Origin: Brasilonema sp. CT11
GTDB lineage: Bacteria > Cyanobacteriota > Cyanobacteriia > Cyanobacteriales > Nostocaceae
Reading direction: 5' to 3'
DNA: 64,000 nucleotides
Assembly (NCBI RefSeq): GCF_017982655.1
Contig: NZ_JABXYX010000003.1
Location: 80,042 to 144,041 of the forward strand
Shown here: one piece after another, positions 1-8,613 of the stretch
Position numbering within the stretch: the first letter of the stretch is position 1
Layout: the number at the start of each line of letters is the position of its first letter
Notes under the pieces: generated by a model
Seen by the model: the letters and a program-made list of their open reading frames with translations, nothing else
The model's database searches: none
Told to the model about the DNA's origin: nothing
Program-made: the position numbers and the translations under genes

Positions 1-2632
1 TTACGACATTCAAATGATCTTTGGTTAAAACAAAGATGGCGATAGAATTGCCCAGTAAGACTGGCTGAACAACAACTGTTCCTGCTGGGATAAAAAATTT
101 CAGCTTTTCAATATCTGGAGGTGTGGTTTCAAACAGTTCTGCCATTTCAGGAAAATCCTGGGAAATATCTTCAGCATCTTTGTAAACTTGTGCTTCTAAT
201 TGCCGAACTTGTCCTGATAAACCTTCAGAAAAGTTATCTTGTAGTTTTTGTCGTAAGGCTTGGAGTTGTTGATTTTGTTGATTCCACTTGTTAAGTACTG
301 ACTGTACTTGTGGATTGGCAACTTTGGCGTTAATCAAGCGAGTGTAGTCAGCTAACTCAGCGGTGGTGAATAAGTTAACCCATTCAAAAGCTTTGGCATA
401 TTGTTTTTGATCAATGAGGATATTGACTAAAGTAGTTGTACTCCCATCATTAACCTGGAGAAACCTTTGACGATTTTGCTTCTGTAAACCTTGGCGCATT
501 TCCAAGATAATTTTGACAGATTGCTCTAAATATACGATGGCATCAGTAGGTCTATTTGTATCACGGTATAAGACACCAATATTACCTAAAATCACAGCTT
601 CGGCGGAGCGATCGCCGACAGCGCGTTTAAGGAGGAGTGATTGGTTGAGGTACTTGAGTGCTTCCTGCTTTTGTCCTAAATCGAAGTAGACTCCACCGAT
701 GTTATTGAGGGTTCCCGCTTCCATAGAGCGATCGCCGACAGCGCGAGAGATGGGTAGTGATTGGTTGTAGAACTTGAGTGCTTCCTGCTTTTGTCCTAAA
801 TCGAAGTAGACTGTAGCAATGTTATTGAGGGTTCTGGCTTCAACTAGACGGTTACCGATAGTGCGAGAGATGGGAAGTGATTGATTATAGAACTTAAGTG
901 CTTCCTGCTTCTGTCCTAAATAGGAATAGACTGTAGCAATATTATTGAGGATTGTCCCTTCCATAGAGCGATCGCCGACAGCGCGAGAGATGGGTAGTGA
1001 TTGGTTGAAGTACTTGAGTGCTTCCTGCTTTTGTCCTAAATCGGAGTAGATTTGACCAGTGTTATTGAGGGTTCCCGCTTCCATAGAGCGATCGCCGACA
1101 GCGCGAGAGATGGGTAGAGATTGGTTGAGGTACTTGAGTGCTTGCTGCTTTTGTCCTAAATCGGAATAGACTGCAGCAATGTTATTGAGGGTTGTCGCTT
1201 CCATAGAGCGATCGCCGATAGCGCGAGAGATGGGAAGTGATTGATTATAGAACTTAAGTGCTTCCTGCTTCTGTCCAAAAACGTTGTAGACTGTAGCGAT
1301 GTTATTAAGAGTTTTTGCAACGTTTGTGCGATCGCCGACTGCGCGAGAAAGGGGCAGTGATTGCTTGAAGTGGTTGAGTGCTTCCTGGTTTTGTCCTAAA
1401 CCAGAGTAGACTAGACCGATGTTATTGAGGGTTCTCGCTTCGCCTGTGCGGTTGCCAACAGCGCGAGAAAGGCGAAGTGACTGGTTGAGGTACTCGAGTG
1501 CTTCTTGGTTTTGTCCTAAATCGGAATAGACTGCAGCAATGTTATTGAGGGTTGTCGCTTCACTTGTACGATCACCAACAGCGCGAGAGATGGGTAGTGA
1601 TTGGTTAAGGTATTTGAGTGCTTCCTGCTTTTGTCCTAAATCGGAGTAGACTGCAGCGATGTTGTTAAGAGTTCTGGCTTCGCCTGTGCGGTTACCGACA
1701 GCGCGTTTAAGGAGGAGTGATTGGTTGAGGTACTTGAGTGCTTCCTGCTTTTGTCCTAAATCGGAGTAGACTACAGCGATATTATCAAGGGTAGCAGCTT
1801 CGCCTCTGCGGTTGCCAACAGCGCGAGAAAGGGGTAGCGATTGGTTATAGTACTTGAGTGCTTCCTGCTTTTGTCCTAAATCGGAGTAGACTACAGCGAT
1901 ATTATTCAGAGTAGCAGCTTCGCTTCTGCGGTTGCCAATAGCGCGAGAGAGGGGCAGTGATTGGTTGTAGTACTTGAGTGCTTCCTGCTTTTGTCCTAAA
2001 TCGGAGTAGACTTGACCGATGTTATTAAGAATTTTAGCTTCAACAGAGCGATCACCGACAGTGCGAGACAGAGGCAATGATTGGTTGAGGTACTTGAGTG
2101 CTTCCTGGTTTTGTCCTAAATCAGAGTAGACTCCACTAATGTTCCTGAGGGTTTCAGCTTCAATAGAGCGATCGCCGACAGTGCGAGACAGGGGCAATGA
2201 TTGGTTAAGGTACTTGAGTGCTTCCTGATTTTGTCCTAAATCGGAGTAGACTTTACCGATGTTATTGAGGATTTTAGCTTCAACAGAGCGATCACCAACA
2301 GTGCGAGACAGGGGCAATGATTGGTTGAGGTACTTGAGTGCTTCCTGAGGCTGACTAATACTCTGGAAATTAAAACCAAGCTCATTCAATGCTATTGCCT
2401 CAAATTTTTTATCTTTGAGTTCTCGTGCAAGAGGCAAAACTTGCTGCAATGTTTGTATTGCTTGTTGGTGTTGCTCCTGCTGTGTCTGTTGTACCCCTTG
2501 CTTTAATAATTGTTGTGCTTGTTGAGCAGATACGTTTTGAGTTTGTCCCCAGCTTGGCTGAACCATGAGCAATATAGAAACAGGAGTTATGCATACACCC
2601 AAAGCCAAGAGAGGACTAATAATTTTTTTCAT
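1..2632 (-). CDS. TPR-repeat protein entering a CHAT domain (C-terminus beyond the left edge)
   Basis: The frame is open from the ATG at 2632 to the left edge, so the C-terminus is missing. The first 30 residues (MKKIISPLLALGVCITPVSI, ending near WGQ) look like a signal peptide. About 14-15 tetratricopeptide-like units of 40 residues follow, with consensus GDRSxEAxxLNNIGxVYSDL then GQxQEALKYLNQSLPLSR. After residue 700 the sequence becomes coiled-coil-like, then a segment with FIPAGTVVVQPVLLGNSIAIF, which resembles the start of a cyanobacterial CHAT (caspase-like) domain. If so, the protein is an exported TPR-CHAT scaffold or protease; the catalytic His/Cys lie outside the window and cannot be judged. 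It sits 29 bp after the small gene at 2662-3252 on the same strand, so the two are probably co-transcribed. Confidence 0.85.
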   Translation of the reverse strand, partial: MKKIISPLLALGVCITPVSILLMVQPSWGQTQNVSAQQAQQLLKQGVQQTQQEQHQQAIQTLQQVLPLARELKDKKFEAIALNELGFNFQSISQPQEALKYLNQSLPLSRTVGDRSVEAKILNNIGKVYSDLGQNQEALKYLNQSLPLSRTVGDRSIEAETLRNISGVYSDLGQNQEALKYLNQSLPLSRTVGDRSVEAKILNNIGQVYSDLGQKQEALKYYNQSLPLSRAIGNRRSEAATLNNIAVVYSDLGQKQEALKYYNQSLPLSRAVGNRRGEAATLDNIAVVYSDLGQKQEALKYLNQSLLLKRAVGNRTGEARTLNNIAAVYSDLGQKQEALKYLNQSLPISRAVGDRTSEATTLNNIAAVYSDLGQNQEALEYLNQSLRLSRAVGNRTGEARTLNNIGLVYSGLGQNQEALNHFKQSLPLSRAVGDRTNVAKTLNNIATVYNVFGQKQEALKFYNQSLPISRAIGDRSMEATTLNNIAAVYSDLGQKQQALKYLNQSLPISRAVGDRSMEAGTLNNTGQIYSDLGQKQEALKYFNQSLPISRAVGDRSMEGTILNNIATVYSYLGQKQEALKFYNQSLPISRTIGNRLVEARTLNNIATVYFDLGQKQEALKFYNQSLPISRAVGDRSMEAGTLNNIGGVYFDLGQKQEALKYLNQSLLLKRAVGDRSAEAVILGNIGVLYRDTNRPTDAIVYLEQSVKIILEMRQGLQKQNRQRFLQVNDGSTTTLVNILIDQKQYAKAFEWVNLFTTAELADYTRLINAKVANPQVQSVLNKWNQQNQQLQALRQKLQDNFSEGLSGQVRQLEAQVYKDAEDISQDFPEMAELFETTPPDIEKLKFFIPAGTVVVQPVLLGNSIAIFVLTKDHLNVV
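600..2345 (-). repeat. 120-bp tandem repeat array coding for TPR units
   Basis: Near-identical 120-bp units repeat in register: the string cttcctg(c/g)tt(t/c)tgtcc recurs at 661, 781, 901 and so on to 2221, and the unit at 2341 is diverged. Each unit encodes one 40-residue TPR. Many units carry HIP1 or near-HIP1 (GCGATCGC) at the same place. The DNA-level similarity is higher than TPR function requires, which suggests recent expansion or homogenisation of the array. Confidence 0.9.
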
Positions 2633-2661
2633 ACAAACAGCAGTATCAACTAGCTTTGGTA

Positions 2662-3252
2662 TCAATAGGGTGTGACTCGAATAGACATCGTTTTTTGTTG
2701 AAGATCAAACTGCATTTCATCGACTACGTACTGTCTATCTCTTGCTACTGACTTAATACCAAGCAACCGCTCTGGAGAAACCACTGGTGGTTCCAAGTTT
2801 ACCACTGCTAGACCTTGACTAGCATTTTTTATTGTTATAGTACTGAGTGGAAGACCGTTCCAGGTGACTTGCTGACCTTGAGGGCGATCGCGTTCACCAC
2901 GAATAATCTGATGTCCATTACTTCTGTAAACTGTCGCACCATTCCTAAAAACGACTTTGTCAACTTGTTTCAAGGGAATTGAGAGAGTTTTGCCACTACG
3001 CTGCATCGATAAAGTTTGCCCTGATGGATCAATCGCTGTGACTCGTCCACTGCGTGATTCACCCCCTTTGAGCGAGACATCTGCTAGTTCTGGTAACGCC
3101 ACAGAAACTGCAACTGGCTCTGGTTTTACTTGCGCTTGTGTAAAGAAAAAATTTTTCTTTTCTACATTCTGACTACTGACAACTTGGGAGTTTGCTGCTA
3201 ATTCTGTTATCAAAGCAAAAATTGCCACAATTACCTTGAAATAAGGTTTCAT
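2662..3252 (-). CDS. Small exported protein of unknown function, partner of the TPR-CHAT gene
   Basis: The product is 196 residues and starts with a hydrophobic export signal (MKPYFKVIVAIFALITELAA). The mature part is rich in beta-strand-like stretches, for example SGRVTAIDPSGQTLSMQRSG and a segment that alternates basic and hydrophobic residues; it could form small beta-barrels. I recognise no catalytic motif. The gene is directly upstream of the TPR-CHAT gene with a 29-bp gap, and the two probably form a bicistronic unit. It might be an envelope partner of that protein, which is an inference from position only. Confidence 0.7.
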   Translation of the reverse strand: MKPYFKVIVAIFALITELAANSQVVSSQNVEKKNFFFTQAQVKPEPVAVSVALPELADVSLKGGESRSGRVTAIDPSGQTLSMQRSGKTLSIPLKQVDKVVFRNGATVYRSNGHQIIRGERDRPQGQQVTWNGLPLSTITIKNASQGLAVVNLEPPVVSPERLLGIKSVARDRQYVVDEMQFDLQQKTMSIRVTPY

Positions 3253-3398
3253 AGCTTATAGGTGTTTTATATCAAATTTCACTTTCTTTGTTATACTTCT
3301 GAGCTATCTACCAAATTTCCGTAAGATAGAACAAATAAATTGATGAATTTTATAGATAGTAATAAAACTTTTTCTTTCTTTACTTTTGGAGCACTTGT

Positions 3399-4277
3399 GT
3401 GACCCAGACTCCCGAACCAAGTCCGGAATTTAATATTTTAGGAAAATTTGCTAGTGTCGTTAGTTTATTTGGTATTGCGCTGTTTTTTGCTGGCTGGATT
3501 TACCGCTGGTCATATTTCTCCTTTTTTCAACTAGAAATAACTAACCTCGACTTTCCAGCACAGTCTTTTCTCTTCGTTCCCCTACAGATATTTCTGGGAG
3601 ATGGTTGGGCAATATTTAGAACGGCGGTGGCTTTTATCCTTGTTGTGTTTGCCATTCAACTGACCTTATGGTTAATTCAGTTAATCACTCAAGCATTTGT
3701 CAACACTTTCACCAAAATTTTATCAACTCGAATCATCCCCGCAACCCAACGCAGGCGTTCATGGACAGCGAAACCATTAAACTCTCTGGCTATCTTTAGT
3801 TCTCAACAGTTACGTTCCGTTGAGTTTTTGCGCTCATTAGTCAATGAAATAGTTATAGTATCCTGGGTATTAATTTTCATCTTTTGGTTAGCTCGCTGGC
3901 AAGGCATTGCAGATGCTCGACGAGACGCGAGTCAAAACTCTACGTTACCTGTGGTAGCGCTTATTACACCTGAAGAGAAATTTGCATTGGGACGCAAACT
4001 TGATGATGTGTTTGCCGATCCACCTTTGAAAGGTTATCGAATTCTAGGAGACAGAGGTTTATTCGATGACCTGCGAGGAAAGGAAGATACTGATATTAGT
4101 AATTCTAACCAACCAAGAGTTTGGCGCTTACTTCTAGAACGTGGTGGCTGGATTTATTTATTTCAAGTATTACCCCCAAATGCAAAAGCAAATGAGCGTC
4201 CATTACTATTAGCTATTCAACAAGGTGAGAAGGGACATGTATTGATTCGTAGTCCAGAAGTTTTTAAAACCAAATAA
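3399..4277 (+). CDS. Multi-pass membrane protein of unknown function
   Basis: The product is 292 residues from a GTG start with a GGAG ribosome site 8 bases upstream. Hydrophobic segments lie near residues 14-35, 55-95 and 150-168, followed by a soluble C-terminal part of about 120 residues containing ALGRKLDDVFADPPLKGYRI. I do not recognise a family. It is divergent from the gene at 2662-3252 and stands alone. Its stop codon touches the first base of the palindromic repeat at 4277, which may act as its transcription end. Confidence 0.65.
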   Translation: MTQTPEPSPEFNILGKFASVVSLFGIALFFAGWIYRWSYFSFFQLEITNLDFPAQSFLFVPLQIFLGDGWAIFRTAVAFILVVFAIQLTLWLIQLITQAFVNTFTKILSTRIIPATQRRRSWTAKPLNSLAIFSSQQLRSVEFLRSLVNEIVIVSWVLIFIFWLARWQGIADARRDASQNSTLPVVALITPEEKFALGRKLDDVFADPPLKGYRILGDRGLFDDLRGKEDTDISNSNQPRVWRLLLERGGWIYLFQVLPPNAKANERPLLLAIQQGEKGHVLIRSPEVFKTK

Positions 4278-4550
4278 TATCATGTCCGCCTAACTACTTA
4301 CGATATGTCATTGCGAGTGGAACGAAGTGAAACTAAGCAATCCCAGACTCTTGCGATTGCTTCACTCCGCTATCGCTCCGTTCGCAATGACGGGCATTCA
4401 AGCGGACATGATAGATATGTCATTGCGAGTGGAACGAAGTGAAACGTTCGCGTAGCGTGTCCGAAGGACTCAGCAATCGCAAGTGCTTGAGATTGCTTCA
4501 CTCCGCTATCGCTCCGTTCCCAATGACAACTATTCAAGCGGACATGATAT
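4277..4550. repeat. Two joined copies of a palindromic dispersed repeat with ATATCATGTCCG ends
   Basis: Copy one runs from ATATCATGTCCG at 4277 to CGGACATGATA ending at 4413; copy two shares that end and closes with CGGACATGATAT at 4550. Inside each copy is GTCATTGCGAGTGGAACGAA facing an inverted CGTT(C)GCAATGAC, so each copy can fold into a long hairpin. The second copy carries an extra piece (GTTCGCGTAGCGTGTCCGAA at 4445) not present in the first. A third copy is at 60605-60743. The stretch 4551-4627 holds a further GC-rich repeat ending in a HIP1 site that overlaps the ctaE stop. No gene lies between 4278 and 4627. Confidence 0.85.
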
Positions 4551-4627
4551 CAAATGAGAACCGCTATAATGCAAAGTTGCCTTTTTCCAGAAGGCGTTAA
4601 GCGTAGCTCTGCCGTAGGCGATCGCCC

Positions 4628-5299
4628 CTACCAAATATAGAGAAGCGAGAACAGAATAACCCAAATCCCATCAACAAAGTGCCAGAACAAAGTTGTTGCA
4701 CTCACACCAAAGTGACCTTTGTTATAATTACCCCGAATAAAAGAACGAATCACCATCAGTATTTGTAGAAGCACACCCACGAGAACGTGCAAACCGTGGA
4801 AGCCAGTCAGCACGTAGAATGTCCCCCCAACGAGTCCCGTAGTTAGCCCGAAGTTGAGCTGACTCCATTCAATTGCTTGAGCGATCAAGAAGTAGGTTCC
4901 CATAGCTGAAGTGATCAGCCATAACAAACGAAATTTGCGAATTTTGCGACGCTTCAGAGCGTTTTCTGCCAATTGAATCACTATGCTACTGGAAAGGAGC
5001 ACTAATGTGTTAAAAATCGTAAAACCAGATAATTCTGGTCCGGACACACCAGGTGGTAGCCAGTTGGGAGTCGTCAACCGCAGAGCAATATATGTAAAGA
5101 AAAAACTTAGGAAGACGATGCTTTCCGACAGCAGGAAGACGGTAAAACCAAATAGCGTTTTGCCATGCTCGTCATCAGCTTTCCCCCCACCTATCGGTAT
5201 GAACCGGTGCAGCCAAATCGGTAGATATCGCCGCAACTTATAGAAGTGGATAGGACTTTCATCTAAAATTTCTTCTAATAAATGAATAGGATTTTCCAT
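4628..5299 (-). CDS. ctaE: Terminal oxidase subunit III (ARTO type)
   Basis: The product is 223 residues with about five membrane helices, matching haem-copper oxidase subunit III. Recognisable family segments include FLLSESIVFLSFFFTYIALR, the second-helix region TIFNTLVLLSSS, GFHGLHVLVGVLLQ and the C-terminal TTLFWHFVDGIWVILFSLLY. Subunit III stabilises subunit I and its proton uptake. It is the last gene of a seven-gene minus-strand operon and lies 25 bp after ctaD. Because subunit II here has no CuA site, this set is the alternative respiratory terminal oxidase (called CtaEII or Cox3 in other cyanobacteria), not the cytochrome c oxidase. Confidence 0.93.
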   Translation of the reverse strand: MENPIHLLEEILDESPIHFYKLRRYLPIWLHRFIPIGGGKADDEHGKTLFGFTVFLLSESIVFLSFFFTYIALRLTTPNWLPPGVSGPELSGFTIFNTLVLLSSSIVIQLAENALKRRKIRKFRLLWLITSAMGTYFLIAQAIEWSQLNFGLTTGLVGGTFYVLTGFHGLHVLVGVLLQILMVIRSFIRGNYNKGHFGVSATTLFWHFVDGIWVILFSLLYIW

Positions 5300-5324
5300 G
5301 ATTGCTTCTTAGATAAAATTGCAG

Positions 5325-6980
5325 CTATTCTTGAATGACAGCTTCTGGCGTTGGTTCGGATCTATCGTTGTAGTGGTAGGGCGGTTCGTTTACAACTGGA
5401 ATTTCCTCGAAGTTTTCCTTTGGAGGCGGTGAAGAAGTTATCCACTCCAGCCCTGTGGCATGCCAGGGATTATCAGATGCTTTAGAGCCTTGTAGTAAAG
5501 AACCTATCATATTTGCAATAAAGGGCAACGTCGCCATCCCAAGCAAGAACGCCCCAACGCTAACAATAACATTCCATCCTTGATAGCGTGGATCGTAGGA
5601 GGAAACTCGGCGCAGCATACCCTGTAAACCTAAAGCATGCATGGGAAAGAAAGTCAAGTTGGCACCGATGAAAGTTAAGAAGAAATGTACTTTTCCCCAG
5701 CCCTCGGCGTACATCCGCCCAGTTATTTTGGGAAACCAAAAGTAAATTGCGGCAAAAATTGCCATCGTGATGGTGTTGTGGACGACATAGTGGAAGTGAC
5801 CCACCACGAAGTAAGTGTTGTTGACGTGAATATCAAATGGCACTGAACTGAGCATGACGCCAGTGACACCACCGAAAATAAACATCACTACACCTCCCAA
5901 GGCAAACAGCATTGGTGTCAAAAGATGCAGCCTGCCGTTCCAGACTGTAGCAGTCCAAGCGAATACTTTGACACCAGTAGGTATGGCGACCAACATTGAG
6001 GAGGCCATGAAGAGTATCCGCATCCAGTCAGGGGTGGCACTGGTGAACATATGGTGTACCCAGACAAAAGTGCTGACTATAGCAATTCCAAATGAGGCGA
6101 TCGCTACTGACCGATAACCAAACAACGGATTACGGGAAAACGCTGGAAGAATCTCCGAGAAAATACCGAAAGCGGGTAGCGCCATAACGTAAACCGCTGG
6201 ATGGGAATAGAACCAAAACAGATGCTGGTAGATGATTGGGTCCCCATTTTGCGACGATTTAAAGAAATTTGTCCCGAAACTGAGGTCAAAAAACAGTAGT
6301 ATCAATGCACCCGTAAGGGAGGGCAGGCAAAACAGTTGCAGCATCTGCGCACTCAGGACTGTCCAGACAAATATCGGCATACGGAAGAACGTCATACCTG
6401 GGGCACGCATCCAAACAATGGTGGTGATGAAGTTGATCCCCCCTAAAATTGATGAGATGCCCAGCAGTATGACACTCAAAATCCAAATAAATTGCCCATT
6501 GACTAACTTATCCGATAAGTTCTGAATACTAATGGGTGGGTAAGACCACCAGCCAGCTTGCGCAGGACCACCCGGCAGCAAGAAGCTTGACAGTAGTAGT
6601 ATACCTGCTGGGGGAATTATCCAGAAGGCGATCGCATTGAGGAGTGGAAAAGCCATATCCCTTGCTCCAATCATCAGCGGTACTAAGTAGTTGGCAAGAC
6701 CTGCCATGAACGGTATAATCCACAAAAAGATCATCACCGTGCCGTGTAGCGTGAATAACCCATTGTAAAGGGAGCGATTCACCAGACTTGATTCAGGCGT
6801 GATCAGTTCGCCACGAATAATCATAGCCAGCAGCCCGCCGAACAAGAAGAAAATGAAAGTCGTCACCATGTACTGGATACCGATGACTTTATGGTCTTTG
6901 CTAAAGCCCAAGTAATCGCGCCAGTTAGGCTTTTCGGACTCGCTAGCCCTACCCATATCTTCAATAGAGTTATTTGTCAT
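5325..6980 (-). CDS. ctaD: Terminal oxidase subunit I (ARTO, A2-type haem-copper oxidase)
   Basis: The product is 551 residues with about twelve membrane helices. Catalytic residues are all visible: low-spin haem ligand H79 (TLHGTVMIF), CuB ligands H260 with cross-linkable Y264 (HPAVY), H309 and H310 (VHHMF), haem ligands H395 and H397 (GHFHY), and the K-channel lysine in PTGVKVF. The D-channel glutamate of HPEVY is replaced by alanine and preceded by Tyr-Ser (YSHPAVY), the signature of A2-type oxidases. It reduces oxygen to water in the thylakoid or plasma membrane. It follows ctaC after 218 bp that hold a repeat element. Confidence 0.95.
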   Translation of the reverse strand: MTNNSIEDMGRASESEKPNWRDYLGFSKDHKVIGIQYMVTTFIFFLFGGLLAMIIRGELITPESSLVNRSLYNGLFTLHGTVMIFLWIIPFMAGLANYLVPLMIGARDMAFPLLNAIAFWIIPPAGILLLSSFLLPGGPAQAGWWSYPPISIQNLSDKLVNGQFIWILSVILLGISSILGGINFITTIVWMRAPGMTFFRMPIFVWTVLSAQMLQLFCLPSLTGALILLFFDLSFGTNFFKSSQNGDPIIYQHLFWFYSHPAVYVMALPAFGIFSEILPAFSRNPLFGYRSVAIASFGIAIVSTFVWVHHMFTSATPDWMRILFMASSMLVAIPTGVKVFAWTATVWNGRLHLLTPMLFALGGVVMFIFGGVTGVMLSSVPFDIHVNNTYFVVGHFHYVVHNTITMAIFAAIYFWFPKITGRMYAEGWGKVHFFLTFIGANLTFFPMHALGLQGMLRRVSSYDPRYQGWNVIVSVGAFLLGMATLPFIANMIGSLLQGSKASDNPWHATGLEWITSSPPPKENFEEIPVVNEPPYHYNDRSEPTPEAVIQE

Positions 6981-7054
6981 CTTCTTTTCAACTAGGAGGA
7001 TTCATATCAACCAGTTATCAGTTATCACTGTTCGCTGTTAACTATTTACTGTTC

Positions 7055-7190
7055 TTATACCAAGTTGCATTCATACAGGTAATCTTCTTTTTTCTTCCTT
7101 AGCGCTCTATGCGCCCTTGGCGCACGCTACGCTAACGCGTCTTCGTGGTTCGTTTATGAAATTATCTCTTTGAACGCAACTTAGTATTAA
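7055..7190. mobile_element. MITE-like element between ctaC and ctaD
   Basis: The ends are imperfect inverted repeats: TTATACCAAGTTGCATTCA at 7055-7073 and TGAACGCAACTTAGTATTAA at 7171-7190. The inside is GC-rich and palindromic around 7110-7140 and has no open frame. At 136 bp it has the size and form of a miniature inverted-repeat element. It sits inside the oxidase operon, in the only long gap between two oxidase genes. No target duplication is obvious to me. Confidence 0.6.
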
Positions 7191-7198
7191 CAGTTGAC

Positions 7199-7984
7199 TT
7201 ACTTTGCAGTCGCCTGGGAAAGCCACTGGTTATAAGCTTCGGGAGAGTCAACGTAAACATCCGCCTGCATCAAGGCGAAGTCAGTACCACTGAATTGGGA
7301 ATCACTCAGCCGATACTTACCTTCCCGAGTAGGCGATAACACAAGCTCAATATTGCGGTTGGGGACGATGTCCTGCTTCAAACGGAACTCAGGAACGTAG
7401 AAACCGTGGATAACGTCCTCCGAATGCAGAGTTAAGGCAGTACGTTGATTAAGCGGCACGTGCAATTCGTTACTAGTAACATTTCCTGGATAACGGAAAG
7501 ACCAAACCCACTGCTTAGCGATTACTTCAATATTTTGAGAAGCAGGTTTGGCGTTTTCGCTAACCGTGACGGCGTAAGCAGGTTCTTCTATAGGTATGTG
7601 CAGGTGTACCACTTGTGTTAAACCAAGAATATCCAATTGCTGATAAATTTTATAGCTTTGGATTGCAAGCCACAACACAAGTACACTCGGGGCCACTGTC
7701 CAGAGAATCTCTAGCCTCACATCATTCCTAAGGGGATGACCATGACTCCAGTCTCCTTTGGGGGCACGGCAAGTAATCATCGAAAACACTATCATACCAG
7801 TCAGTCCCAGGAAGATGAACGTTCCTATTGATGCTAAGAAGCTAAAGATCTCATCAACCCGTTTCGCTTCTGCTGTTGCTTGAAGAGGCATCCAAGAGTA
7901 CGCCTGCTGTCCAACCCAACCGCTGGCAATAAGAATTACCGCTATAAAAGCAGCCAATAGCAGTATGTTTAAAATTTTCCTCAT
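7199..7984 (-). CDS. ctaC: Terminal oxidase subunit II without CuA site (ARTO)
   Basis: The product is 261 residues with two N-terminal membrane helices (near 5-25 and 50-72) and a soluble cupredoxin domain. The CuA loop is degenerate: His193 in VIHGFYVPEF and Met239 remain, but the loop reads LSDSQFSGTDFALM. The positions for the two Cys, the Glu and the second His are Asp228, Ser232, Gln230 and Phe236. There is no cysteine in the domain, so CuA cannot form and cytochrome c cannot be the donor. Cyanobacterial ARTO subunit II is known for this loss and is thought to take electrons from quinol. The gene starts 23 bp after the DUF2231 gene at 8008. Confidence 0.93.
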   Translation of the reverse strand: MRKILNILLLAAFIAVILIASGWVGQQAYSWMPLQATAEAKRVDEIFSFLASIGTFIFLGLTGMIVFSMITCRAPKGDWSHGHPLRNDVRLEILWTVAPSVLVLWLAIQSYKIYQQLDILGLTQVVHLHIPIEEPAYAVTVSENAKPASQNIEVIAKQWVWSFRYPGNVTSNELHVPLNQRTALTLHSEDVIHGFYVPEFRLKQDIVPNRNIELVLSPTREGKYRLSDSQFSGTDFALMQADVYVDSPEAYNQWLSQATAK

Positions 7985-8007
7985 AATAACTGCAAGCCCT
8001 TACACCC

Positions 8008-8613
8008 TTACTTGAGTAACACGTTGGGGTTTTTGCCCTGTCGCAGCAAATTCCCAGCCGTATTATGAATTCCAAAATCACCGCCCAAGTGTGCCCCTAG
8101 CGTTCCGTGGACATAAAGGATACCCATTAGCGCAATGCCCACTAACAAATAGCTCCATTGCACCTGCCGAGTTGCATCCTTACGCCACCGGTAGCGCTGC
8201 AATCCTCTCCACACAGTCATAGCAACGATCGCTGCTAACAATAAAATACCACCGACACCGTGCAAAAGCATGGTTGAACCAGCTCCCAATCCCCAAGGAC
8301 TTTTCACATCAGTTGGTGGATTTGCAAGCAGAATCTCGAAAAAACCTGCTGCAACAGTAAAAAATGTAATCGCCGTACAAGCCAGCAAGTTGTACCAGCC
8401 CACATCAAAGAAGCCCGAACGAATAACAGGCAGAGTCAAAAATCTCAGGATTGGTTTTTCTAAGGGAAAAAGTGTGCCTGCAATATCAAATAATATACCG
8501 ATAATGAATAGACCGAGGGTGAGATGCACTAAATTTGGATGTATTGGAATCTGGTAGGGTAATCCGTTGGCACCCAGCTTGAACCACAACTGGTCAATAA
8601 GTTGCGAGTTCAT
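8008..8613 (-). CDS. DUF2231 membrane protein in the ARTO operon (201 aa)
   Basis: The product has four predicted helices. It opens with IPIHPNLVHLTLGLFIIG, the HPxxVH signature of DUF2231, and has more helix-borne histidines in LLHGVGGILL, YVHGTLGAHL and GIHNTAG. Its start codon overlaps the stop of the second DUF2231 gene by four bases, so translation is coupled. The function of DUF2231 is not settled. Paired histidines within helices could bind haem b, which is an inference. Its fixed place between NDH-2 and ctaC suggests a role in quinone-linked electron transfer or oxidase assembly. Confidence 0.85.
   Translation of the reverse strand: MNSQLIDQLWFKLGANGLPYQIPIHPNLVHLTLGLFIIGILFDIAGTLFPLEKPILRFLTLPVIRSGFFDVGWYNLLACTAITFFTVAAGFFEILLANPPTDVKSPWGLGAGSTMLLHGVGGILLLAAIVAMTVWRGLQRYRWRKDATRQVQWSYLLVGIALMGILYVHGTLGAHLGGDFGIHNTAGNLLRQGKNPNVLLK

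Noticed and set aside
600..2345. CRISPR-like regular repeat array
   Set aside because: The regular 120-bp period is coding DNA for TPR units, without spacers.
4628..7984. Ordinary cytochrome c oxidase (CuA type)
   Set aside because: The CuA loop of subunit II has no cysteine, so the set must be the alternative oxidase.
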